A stretch of DNA of 64,000 nt from Flammula alnicola (Eukaryota > Basidiomycota > Agaricomycetes > Agaricales > Strophariaceae), in the NCBI GenBank assembly GCA_015499995.1, contig JADNRV010000039.1:300873-364872 (forward strand), in the 5' to 3' direction. The notes below the pieces were generated by a model. The model saw nothing but the letters and a program-made list of their open reading frames with translations. It was not told the DNA's origin and did not search any database. The position numbers and the translations under genes were made by a program. Of this stretch, positions 55,793 through 64,000 are shown in pieces. Each line of letters begins with the position of its first letter. The stretch's first letter is position 1.

Positions 55793-58379
55793 CTAGGCCG
55801 TTCCTGAACTCTGTGTTTTCCTAGGGCATCCAGGACCTCGCTTGCGCTTCTCGGTAGGATTTTCAGGCTGTGGTGTATTCAACTTTTGCTTTTTCGATGG
55901 GCTCTCACTCCCTGTAGATCTTCTCGTACGAGCTGCCTTACTAGGGCTTGCATTTGGTGCGCTTGAAGTGGTCGACTGCGTATCATCTGGGTCTGCGGGC
56001 AGCGTGATAAGAACGGGGTCGATTGGAAGCAGCTGAGTGGGATAGTAGGTGTAGTAATAGCTGGGGCCAACTGGCATTTGCATGCCTGGATAAAACGACG
56101 GATGTGCTAATTGCGGCTGGTGGAATGATGGGGGTCCGGTGTCAGGGGACGGCATACCAAGGGGACGGCATACCAGGGGGATGGGGGTGTTGCGTCGGTG
56201 GAGGATGGGCTGGGCTGGGGTAGCATGGCGCGTCAGGCGCCATCATCGCACCAGGCCAGGGATGACCTCCTTGCGACGCTGGATGCATACCGTGGCCGTA
56301 TATGGCGGACGGAGCTGGAAGTCCATATACTTGATGAGCCGATGAACTGTTCTGATGTATGCCTGGGTGCCAGGCATGCTGTATATGGGCTTGGTTGGCT
56401 TGAGAAAGCATTTGAGGTGAATGGGCTGCCTGGGCGGGTATGTGGGAGATATTGGGCATCGTTCCCGGGAACTGTGGGCCTGAAGTCGATTGCGCCTGGA
56501 TTAGCGGCGTCGTTGATGTGAGCGCAACCGCATGGGACGCGCCTGGAGAAATAGCCGGCACCAGGCGTGCGGGTATGGCAGGCAAAGTTGTCGGTGCTGA
56601 GGGTGCGGCTACGGAAGGCGGAGTTGGTGATGCCGGCGCATCAAACTCGGTTGGCGCTACAACAGGGGAAATTTGTGGTACTGGCGTTGGCATATGGGTG
56701 TTCCTCAGAGGAGCCCGTAACGATCCATCGATGTTACCTTGTATGGTAGGTTCCTGAGGAAGGTCGTGCTTAGGAGACGTCGCGTTAGTCTCCAATGCAA
56801 GGGCAACGCCTTCCGGCCCCTGTATTTGGGACTGCCGGCCCCGCAAGTCATTCGGAGTGAGACCAACAACGCCCGCCACTGCCATTGTTTCTCCACCCAA
56901 GAATGGTTCTACAGGGGATTCCTCAGCTTGGGCCGTTACTACCAAGGTAGCAGCTTGCTTATTTGCAGCGAGGGCTTCATGGGGATATTTCGCAGGGACA
57001 AGGTCGCCATCAACAAAGACCTTCTTGAATTGAAATGCGACTATGCCGTCAAGCTCCTGTCTTTCGCGCAAAAGCTTTATGAGCGGATCGACATTGGCCT
57101 TCATTCTTGTGGGGTCCGCGAACATAAAACCGGCAGGAACAAAGTCTTTGTTGAACATCTGGCCAGCCATGTCCTTGTCGCCCATTGCTTCCCAGGGCGG
57201 ATGAGCCTTTGGGTTTCCAGTGGCAATACCTGGTAAGTAAATGAATCATTTCAGAGCCACAAATGTAATAATAGTGTGGGCATACAATAGTGTTGCTTAA
57301 AAAATAAGCGCAATAGGCTTCTTTGTGTGGTCTGCAGTTCCAACTTGCTTTTGGGACTAATGATCGGCGGAGGGAGAACCGGGAGGCCACCCGGTCCTGT
57401 CAGAATGGTGATACTTGGCTTCCCGTCGTCTTCGAATGGCTTGCCTTTGTGACAGAGATCGACGTAGTCCACCCAATCAGCAAATGCATCTCCCCATTCT
57501 TTGCACATTCGGGGGTTATATTCTACAAACGACTTGATTTTCATACCGGATGCTGTAAATTCTTGGTTGTAGTCATGTCTATTTTTATCAGATGCAAGTC
57601 GTTTCCAATATAAGTTATGCTTCATGCAACCCAGTGACAACAAGACACTCACAAAGTGTATCCAAGTGACCCATCTTCTCGAGTGTGAGACACAATTGTT
57701 ACGGTGCGCATCCCCATCTGCTTGGCTGCCACCTCATGCACATCAGTAACATGTTGTAGCGCAATTGCTCGTCATTGCTTCGTACCTTCTTTTGATCTCC
57801 TCGGGAGGCCCTTTTTTCTGCCACTCTGTCCTGATCTTTTCGTACGTGTCCTTATCATCGTCAGTCAGATCGTCCATTACCGCGGATAACGCCTTTTGAT
57901 ATTGAGAAAGGGAAGCCTTCGAGCCCTTTGTCATGTTGGCAAATAACTTCTCGGCCCGTTCATCGACGTCAGCTCGTTTGCAATGTCCAACGACTTGGCG
58001 TAGTGGTATCTTTCTTTCGAATTTGAAAACGCGGCGTAGAGTATCAGGACCACGATGGTTGTTAAACCAGTTCTTTATAGCCTAATATAACAAGCGAAGC
58101 AAATAAGGTGAAAGCAGAGTCATGTAAAAGATTCCTTACCTTACACCTCCTGTCCCATTCATCCTTCGCCTTTTTATTGGACCAAACGACCACTATACCG
58201 TATAAATGGGGCGACAGATTCCTGATTTCCTCCGTGACAGTACCTGCTGCGAATGCGTCCCGTTCTCGCTTGGAATCCAGATTAAGCCATGTATCCTTAT
58301 GCTTGCGCAGGACAGCTTCCTCCCCTGGCAGCCAGATCGTTCTTTCGGTACGTTGTTTCGGTTTTTTACTTTTAGACAT
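55793..58379 (-). CDS. Putative DNA-binding protein, transposon-associated; tail cut off by a 16-bp duplication
   Basis: Multi-exon gene from ATG 58379 (MSKSKKPKQRTERTIWLPGE). The N-terminal region has WSNKKAKDEWDRRCK followed after an intron by AIKNWFNNHRGPDTLRR, which resembles helix 3 of a homeodomain-like fold. Then come KADVDERAEKLFANMTKG, EKIRTEWQKKGPPEEIKRR, FVEYNPRMCKEWGDAFADWV, LPPPIISPKSKLELQTTQRS, MGDKDMAGQMFNKDFV, and a long Pro/Ala/His-rich disordered region. At 56145-56176 a 16-bp tandem duplication shifts the frame and gives TGA at 56142. Without it the frame continues to 55793 through PSYYYTYYPTQLLPIDPVL and a basic KRKRGPGCPRK patch like an AT-hook. DNA binding is inferred from these motifs only. 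It converges with the TET/JBP gene (386 bp apart). Confidence 0.6.
56145..56176. repeat. 16-bp tandem duplication causing a frameshift
   Basis: GGGGACGGCATACCAA (56145-56160) is followed by GGGGACGGCATACCAG (56161-56176). 16 is not a multiple of three, so the minus-strand gene reads PPGMPSPWYAVP and stops. With one copy it reads PPGMPSPDTGPPSFHQ and stays open for over 110 further codons. Confidence 0.92.
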
Positions 58380-59573
58380 GTTGGGAGAAAAGAGAAGTGC
58401 AAATGTCTATTTCAGTCCCCAAACACGTCATGACATCCCTGAATGGAGTCACTTTGAAATCCACATGACTGAGGTGACCCTGAGTTCATTTCCACGTTTG
58501 GGAATACGTGCCACATAGGTCTCGCCGACAAACGTAGAACTTTAGACGTGGATGTCAATTTCCACATACATTTGGGACCATCTAGTGTGCTACAGTTTCA
58601 ATGGTATATGACCAATTATCATTGTTTGGATAATTACTTTTTGGTCGTATCTTCTTACTCAATTGGGCAAAATGGGAAGAGCATGATTTTGTTTGCTGTC
58701 TTACATATTATGTATCCTTGCTTCTTTAATGCAGCATTACCATTTGATTTGGTCTTTCAAGTTCTTTGAAAGGGACTGGTATATAGAATCTTTGACAGCA
58801 CTGACTCATTGATAGCTGTGTTCAGGTTATTTGTACCTCGACACAGTCATCGACATTCCGTATCTCTGATTAGCTCCAAATGTCCCCTTCCCTATTCGTC
58901 CCTATCTGTAGCGAGGAATGATTGTCTATTTTCGTCTCAGTGGTGGGATACCTGAGTCACTATATTTCAAGTGAACACCAATGTACATGAAACTAGGCCA
59001 CTGATAGTACTGTTATATCATCAGAGTGGGATGCCAAAGTACATGTACCTTCGTATAACAATTATCCCTGGATAAGGTGTGAGAGGGGATTCTAATTTTT
59101 TTAGTGGTATACGATGTTCAATGGTCCCCGCGAAGACTATTGTCATTGTCGTCCATTCACGAACATGTCACATATCTACACTATCAACACAGATCCTGGA
59201 ATTGAAGAGACCTCGCATCAGATACTCACAAGTAGTCAAATATGGGAAAGAAACTAATGTTACGATAGTGATACCTTTCAATTTAACCACGAATGACATT
59301 GCTTCTGACTGTTCATCATGTTGTATTGAGACCTGTGATTGCCTCCATTCCGCTTGTTCACTCAAATCTCAATGATTCTCCTCGGAATTCCTAACATACA
59401 TCTGTCCGTTGCCATAACATAGCTTACACTGAAGATCACTGTCCAGTTAGGCCGTGAGGATCATGATAGTGACTATCAAAGGAATTCACCAAAAATAGTG
59501 ACAATAACAAACCAGTTCGTGCATTTGACCAGCTCGAGAGCATTACATAATGAACAGAATCACGTGCTTGGGG
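58380..59573. other. Intergenic, nothing recognised
   Basis: About 1.2 kb upstream of the minus-strand gene start at 58379. Short frames only; no repeats matched to the rest of the window. Confidence 0.4.
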
Positions 59574-59740
59574 CTAAAAGTGAAAAATTGGTCATTCCCA
59601 GGGTGTTCCGGAAGCAAATCTGTGCGCTTTTGGGCCCAGGGTTTTCGTCCGAAATATTAGAAAAAAATGCCAATAGTGTCTCATTTAGGCAAACTATTCT
59701 GGCTGAGCTCTCGGTGGTGCGCGAGACTTGTCCATCCGGG
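59574..59740 (-). repeat. Inverted, truncated copy of the 274-bp dispersed repeat
   Basis: GAAAAATTGGTCATTCCCAG, then TTTTGGGCCCAGGGTTTTCG and GTCTCATTTAGGCAAACTAT, are the reverse complement of the inner part of the units at 34914-35461 and closest to the copy at 38411-38636 (shared AATATT, GCGCAC and CGGAA variants). It breaks off after GGTGCGCGAGACTTGTCC. Confidence 0.85.
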
Positions 59741-60006
59741 CCCCGGCTTCGCAACACGTGAGACTAAAGTGCACGTGGTTTGTGAGAGTAAACTCGACAA
59801 CCTTCGACAACATAGGACAACATGCGAAGCCGGCTGGACCATCTCGGACATCTGTGTTGATGTTCGTCCTGATTCGGGTATTTACACGTGTTATCAGTAG
59901 ATTCTTCACCTTCGTCATTCTTCTCTCTCGTCCTTCATCCTCTACCACCATGTCGTAGCACCGTTTATCAATAGTCGTCGCCTCAGACTCGTACAATCTG
60001 GGTCCT

Positions 60007-61269
60007 GGAAATTTCGCCAGTTCGCCAGTTCGTCGATTCGGCGAATGATCGCATTTCCAAAAGAGGCAGTGCGGCTCGGTACATTGCGATGATTTATAGC
60101 TTTCAACCTTGCATTTATTGTTTACTCCTTGAAATTCATGAATATTTCAATCAAGAATGCAAGAACTCTGTTTTCCTTTTTCTATTTGCGAGGAAGAGTG
60201 CTCGATTTGTGAATTCCAGGAAAAGCAGCCCCTTAGACGAATTGCCCTGTCTCTTATCAAGAAATTCAAAAAAGCGGTATCTCATTGCCTTTGCCTTACA
60301 AAAGGCATAGCCGCCATGATTGTAAGTCAGCCTATAGGCTATCACCCATCTCCCGCCACAAACACCCCTGAGTTGTAATTATTGACAACCGATCCCACAG
60401 ACGAACACGCGCATCGACAAATACACCGACCCTTCCTCCAAAATCTGGAACGCGACCACCAGCGCCGGTGCAACGATCAAGCCCGCGCTTGACTTTGCCA
60501 CGACGCTCTCCACCAGCACCAGCGGCGAAGCCAAATACGCGCCGGAGCTCTACCCACATCGCGGCCGTTGCGTCCGTGTACGGCGATGCCGATGGCAAGT
60601 ACAACAAGTTCTTGCGGGCGGCGGAACCGCAGTTCATGAGCGAGCCGTATATTTTGTGGAACCAGCCTTTTTGCGCTGGATGAGTCGAGTGGGGGGTCCA
60701 GGGGAGTACGATTATTTCGTCTGTGTCGACTAAGTCTCTGGCTCCAGTAAGTCGACGAATACGAGCCAGGGAACTCGAAGGGTACAGCTAATGGTGCTCT
60801 TTCAGGCAGGATTAGAAGTGTTTGGACTTGTGCTTCAGCTTAAACAGTCACAGTGCGCCATTTACTCTAGTTCTGACTGGATATCTAATTAATTACATCA
60901 CACGGTGCTTCCCCGGAGTGATAAGACTTGTATATCAGGTGTTCACTGTTTCATTAGTCAGTTATCATTCTTGACAGCGCTTGCACCGCGGGATAAGGAG
61001 GCATTTTGAGAAATCGCTGGGTAAGCGCTCGGTGAACCATTTGAGCATTTGTGTGCCAGTTCAACTCATGCGCTGATTTTTTCGCACACTCCTACGTAGA
61101 ACACTTGTATTTACTCTTACTATATGTTACTAGAGCTCGGTGACTGGGCTGCTGACCTGCAGAGGCCAGACAATCTCCCTCTGAGCGTTACTGGCGTCTT
61201 TGGCACTGTCTACTTTGGGAAATCCGATCATTCGCCGAGCCGCCGAATTGCCGAACCACCGAAATTTCC
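60007..61269. repeat. Inverted 44-bp repeats enclosing the alginate-lyase fragment
   Basis: 60007-60050 (GGAAATTTCGCCAGTTCGCC ... GCGAATGATC) and 61226-61269 (GATCATTCGCCGAGCCGCCG ... CGAAATTTCC) are inverted relative to each other, with about three quarters of positions identical. Each arm contains internal TTCG(C/G)C repeats. Whether they are ends of one element carrying the gene fragment or two separate MITE remnants is not settled; no target duplication was seen. Confidence 0.45.
60400..60683 (+). pseudogene. 3' fragment of an alginate-lyase-like gene, frameshifted
   Basis: After an acceptor-like ATCCCACAG the frame reads TNTRIDKYTDPSSKIWNATT, SAGATIKPALDFATTLSTST, SGEAKYAPELYPH. It must then shift by one base to continue IAAVASVYGDADGKYNKFL, AAEPQFMSEPYILWNQPF and stop near 60683. 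The text resembles the C-terminal end of fungal proteins annotated with an alginate-lyase domain (secreted polysaccharide lyases). Nothing of the ~300 upstream residues is visible nearby. A single-base deletion at about 60553 (TACCCACATCG) accounts for the shift. Confidence 0.6.
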
Positions 61270-61523
61270 AAATCCGAGATTTTTTGCATCTCGGCCTCTT
61301 TTGGCGGAGCCCGCCAAATCTTGACCTCTGTACTTCGTGAAAACAGCGTCCAGAGGTCGGAAAAGTGTCAAAATTGAATATACAAAAGTTGTTATTTTTC
61401 AATTTTAAGTCAATTAGAGTATACAAGTTTTTTTCGAAAAAATTTGAAAATAGACCGTCGTTGTTGCCAGGCCCGTGCGCGAGAATTTAGAAGCCTCACG
61501 TCAACCCCGGGCGTCCTTTTTCT
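60684..61523. other. Intergenic, nothing further recognised
   Basis: Contains the right arm of the inverted repeat at 61226-61269; otherwise no gene or RNA seen. Confidence 0.35.
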
Positions 61524-62607
61524 TCAAGGTTCGAAATCAAATCCATCTTCACCCTCGCTCTCATTACTCATATGCTCCTCTGATTCCGGGTCCAGCTCCC
61601 AGCCATCCATGTCCAACGCGACATCTTCCTCATCGACGCGTTCCAGTGTCGGTGATTCCATCACATGGCTTCCAAATTCGGGATCAATCTCTTGATCTTG
61701 CTCAAGTCATTATCTTCCGATCCTGATAATTCGTTGGTCGGTGAGTTTGGGCGTTCTTCGTTGCCGTTTTCTCTATTCAACGAGCTTTCCGTAGAATTTG
61801 CCAGTCTCGTCGTGGGAAGAGCGTGTTCGGTATGCCTTGAATCTGGCAAATCAAAGTCGAGGTCATCGGATATTGGGGTGAGCTTTCGCCGCTCGCGCAG
61901 ACGATCAAATTGCTCATTGAATTCCGCGATAGGGTTGGTGGAATTTCCGTGCGACAATTGCGAGAGCCCGGCTGAAATGACATCAGGAACGGCACGATCC
62001 TGCGCGTCCACAACGCGTCCTGGAATGACCTCGTATACGTCGTGATCCTGAAGTACTTTCATGATTCAATTTATGTCCTTCTCGAGATTAGGAATGGTAT
62101 GTTTCGCTCCTTGCTCTGTTCCGAGTTCATGATTGATCTTTGTTGACAGTTTTCGCAGAATATCAACACAGGGCGACACCAGTGCAAGCCAATCCCAAGA
62201 ATGAGAGCCGCCTTCAGCCTTGTAAACTCTCTTCAAAACATGTTCAGTAAGTTCCTTTAACTGTGGCATCGAAAGAAACTTGCCTTTATCCAAAAATATA
62301 GATGTTCTTGGACGAGATCAATCTCCACGAATGCGTTCGCCTTTCCTGTCGGATTGAGCAGCCAATTTTGGGTAAATACTTTCCTAGAAATCTTTATGAG
62401 ATACTGATGTAAATTTTCTGACAGAACGTACCGTATTTCCTTTGTCCAGACATTGACCAAGTTGTGCAAGAGGTGCAGCATCTCGTGCGCATACTTCATG
62501 CGACCATTTCCACGATAGCTGAAGACCATTGTTTTAGGACCAATATCACAAGCCCCGAGTCTCCCGACTTGACAGCGTCTGCAAACAATCAGGTGAGCTT
62601 CCAACAC
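61524..62607 (-). pseudogene. C-terminal relic of a DUF6589 gene
   Basis: Reading on the minus strand from 62607: MKYAHEMLHLLHNLVNVWTK, an intron, then NWLLNPTGKANAF, VEIDLVQEHLYFWIK, an intron, and VYKAEGGSHSWDWLALVSPC, KHTIPNLEKDIN. TGA follows (62066-62068), then the same frame IMKVLQDHDVYEVIPGR through FDRLRERRKLTPISDDLDF. Near 61700 the natural frame shifts by one base to DQEIDPEFGSHVMESPTLER, DEEDVALDMDGWELDPESEE and stop at 61524-61526. The NW..N.(T/S)GK.....E(L/I)DL(L/V)QEH signature is shared with the gene at 9662-12716. The N-terminal and middle parts are missing; the relic ends at the palindrome at 62598. One nonsense codon and one frameshift make it a pseudogene. Confidence 0.8.
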
Positions 62608-62804
62608 ACCCTATAGAGGATCGAGCCGCAAGCTCATCCTCACTTTTGATGTTGGTACTACATACAGTGGCATCTCTTACAGGTGAGTTTGAGCCTTAAT
62701 GTGTAAGGCTCAAACTCACCTGTAAGAGATTCCACTATATGTAGTACCAACATCAAAAGTGAGGATGAGCTTGCGGCTCGATCCTCTATAGGGTGTGTTG
62801 GAAG
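62598..62804. repeat. Near-perfect palindrome, 101-bp arms, 5-nt loop
   Basis: Left arm 62598-62698 and right arm 62704-62804 pair with only two mismatches. The loop is ATGTG (62699-62703). The arms include CTTACAGGTGAGTTTGAGCC and a segment that reads STNIKSEDELAARSSIGCVG in one frame on both outward-facing copies, so it looks like coding sequence duplicated head to head. Confidence 0.95.
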
Positions 62805-63221
62805 GCATAGTGGGAAAACAAATGAAGATCCCGCTTTTGTCTCTTACAGGTGAGTTTGGGGATGTACAAGATGCGATGTACACACCTTATTTAGTTCGCT
62901 GACACACAGTGATGATGCACGACATCGTGTCGAGGATATAACTAATTCGCGACACGTTCTGTATCGCGTTGCGTGGGCACGTGATCATGACCCGAATTGG
63001 TTCAGCTGCCAATTTGGATGTTGGTCCTGGTAATCGTTTCTTAGTCCTGTTTTAACCGCGCCCCCAAAACCGCGCTAGAAAATGTTTATGTAATCTTCGG
63101 AGTTTTAAACCGCGTCGCGTCAATATTCCCTCGTCTCCCTCGACTCTTGACGCGTTTATAGTTCCACAACTCCTCCTAACACTTGAAATTCAATTTGTAT
63201 CTCGTTTAAACATTACCTGCC
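62805..63221. other. Upstream region of the right-edge DUF6589 gene
   Basis: Contains a third copy of TCTCTTACAGGTGAGTTT (about 62840-62857) and, at 63040-63180, CG-rich text with repeated CCGCG and CGCGT motifs and a CCTCGTCTCCC tract, plausibly a promoter. No gene seen. Confidence 0.4.
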
Positions 63222-64000
63222 ATGGAAGGAAATGTTCGAGCTGTCCGATCATGCAAGAAAACGCTTACAATTCAAGTTCCAGAAGTCCCAAACTTCATCT
63301 CGCCTTTCCTATCGCAATCTACACTCAGTTCGTCAAATTCTGGAGCGTCGCCACTCATTCAGTCCTCTCCTGAAAATCTCCTGGCCTCGTCTTCTACCTC
63401 ATTATCACCTCTCGGCTCTCCCTTCAGCAATTCCAGTGAATCTTCAAGTCAACCAAGGTTAATTCGAGCCCCACAGGATAATGCACAAAAGCTAGAAGCA
63501 AAATTCAAACGAATGGAGGAGATTCTAGGAGATTCGGGCTTCGACTCTATCGGTGAATTCCTACAGATTCTGTTCTACAATCCGACTCGGGTTGCCAGAG
63601 ATGAAGATCCTCGCGGTACCGCTCATGGCCTGGCTGTCGCTCGGTTCCTTCAGGGAAGGACAAAGATCAAGATGTCGGAAATTATCGACCTCATATACTC
63701 TCACAAACACAGCGCGCCGTCATCAAGATCAACTCAATACCATGAGCGTCACGCTCCTTTCTCGCCGTCTGTCTCTTCTTCTGAAATCTTCCATGCGCGT
63801 CCTTCTCTATTCACTTGGGCAACAAATCTTGTCGGCAAACATGTCTATCAAGAAATATACAAGCTTACCGTTAAAACCGACGATTCTCATCTCCGTGCAT
63901 CAACCAATGGCCGACGCCCAGAGGATAGCGTCAATCTGGTTACTTGGGAGGCTCTGGGGAAGTTTAGTATCAATGGACTTTGTGAGAAATATAGAGAACG
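63222..64000 (+). CDS. Second DUF6589 gene, N-terminal part, running off the right edge
   Basis: Open from ATG 63222 (CCATGG context, MEGNVRAVRSCKKTLTIQV) to the window end, 259 codons without a stop. A Ser-rich linker (TLSSSNSGASPLIQSSPENL) leads to QKLEAKFKRMEEILGDSGFD, SIGEFLQILFYNP, KIKMSEIIDLIYSHKHSAP, HARPSLFTWATNLVGKHVYQ, and then VTWEALGKFSINGLCEKYRE. Compared with the gene at 9662 (FLEELF; ILDLIYNEG; TPAMATWAVRLVGNLV; VSWNAVSSFTLRGLEDIGER) the order and spacing match, so this is a paralogue. The catalytic-type middle and C-terminal parts lie outside the window. It is divergent from the C-terminal relic at 61524-62607. Confidence 0.75.
   Translation, partial: MEGNVRAVRSCKKTLTIQVPEVPNFISPFLSQSTLSSSNSGASPLIQSSPENLLASSSTSLSPLGSPFSNSSESSSQPRLIRAPQDNAQKLEAKFKRMEEILGDSGFDSIGEFLQILFYNPTRVARDEDPRGTAHGLAVARFLQGRTKIKMSEIIDLIYSHKHSAPSSRSTQYHERHAPFSPSVSSSEIFHARPSLFTWATNLVGKHVYQEIYKLTVKTDDSHLRASTNGRRPEDSVNLVTWEALGKFSINGLCEKYRE

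Noticed and set aside
1..64000. tRNA or rRNA genes
   Set aside because: I scanned by eye for GGTTCGAATCC-like B boxes and rRNA core motifs and saw none convincing; a tRNAscan or Rfam run would be decisive.

Overview
The window reads as a transposon-rich, gene-sparse stretch of a mushroom-forming basidiomycete (Agaricomycetes). Genes have many 50-70 nt GT..AG introns. Several families present are typical of that group: KDZ transposase with CxC5/CxC6 cysteine clusters, Plavaka (CACTA) transposase, DUF6589 proteins, an expanded RecQ-like helicase family, TET/JBP dioxygenase, WOPR factors and fungal kinase-like proteins. I cannot name the species. All family calls come from motifs read by eye.

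Layout. 1-6.1 kb is mostly resident chromatin-type genes: an unrecognised partial gene, an E(z)/EZH2-type histone H3K27 methyltransferase (minus), and a divergent GRF-like zinc-finger gene (plus). 6.2-16.1 kb is mobile: a KDZ transposase, an hAT MITE 16 bp upstream of its start, two back-to-back Helitron-like elements, a DUF6589 gene convergent with a RecQ-like helicase broken by one in-frame TGA, and two TA-flanked elements sharing one TA. 17.2-21.9 kb holds another TA-flanked element, an unrecognised disordered-protein gene, a kinase-like gene and a decayed PRP6 splicing-factor fragment. 22.1-28.4 kb is a two-gene Plavaka unit. A 276-bp MITE sits in its last exon, and the original stop can be read on the far side of the MITE. 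28.7-30.2 kb carries a WOPR (Gti1/Pac2) regulator.

30-45 kb is largely non-coding repeat: MITEs, a 274-bp perfect tandem duplication with dispersed relatives, a 2.9-kb inverted-repeat element with two younger MITEs nested in it, and a GCT/GCA-rich inverted structure. 45-53 kb has weakly supported multi-exon genes; one long low-complexity protein gene is interrupted by an in-frame TAG. 53.8-58.4 kb has a ~0.9-kb fold-back element just upstream of a TET/JBP dioxygenase gene, convergent with a putative DNA-binding protein whose tail is lost through a 16-bp duplication. 59.5-64 kb contains a frameshifted alginate-lyase-like fragment and a DUF6589 C-terminal relic. The relic is cut at a 101-bp perfect-arm palindrome, and a second DUF6589 gene runs off the right edge.

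How it fits together. No single metabolic operon is visible. The theme is mobile DNA beside chromatin and DNA-modification enzymes (E(z), TET/JBP), with repeated signs of decay in transposon-linked genes. Four otherwise open frames carry one stop each, and every stop can be derived from a CGA, CAA or CAG codon by C-to-T change. The least described material is the DUF6589 family: three pieces are present, a D..D..E arrangement is possible, and one copy is paired with a helicase.
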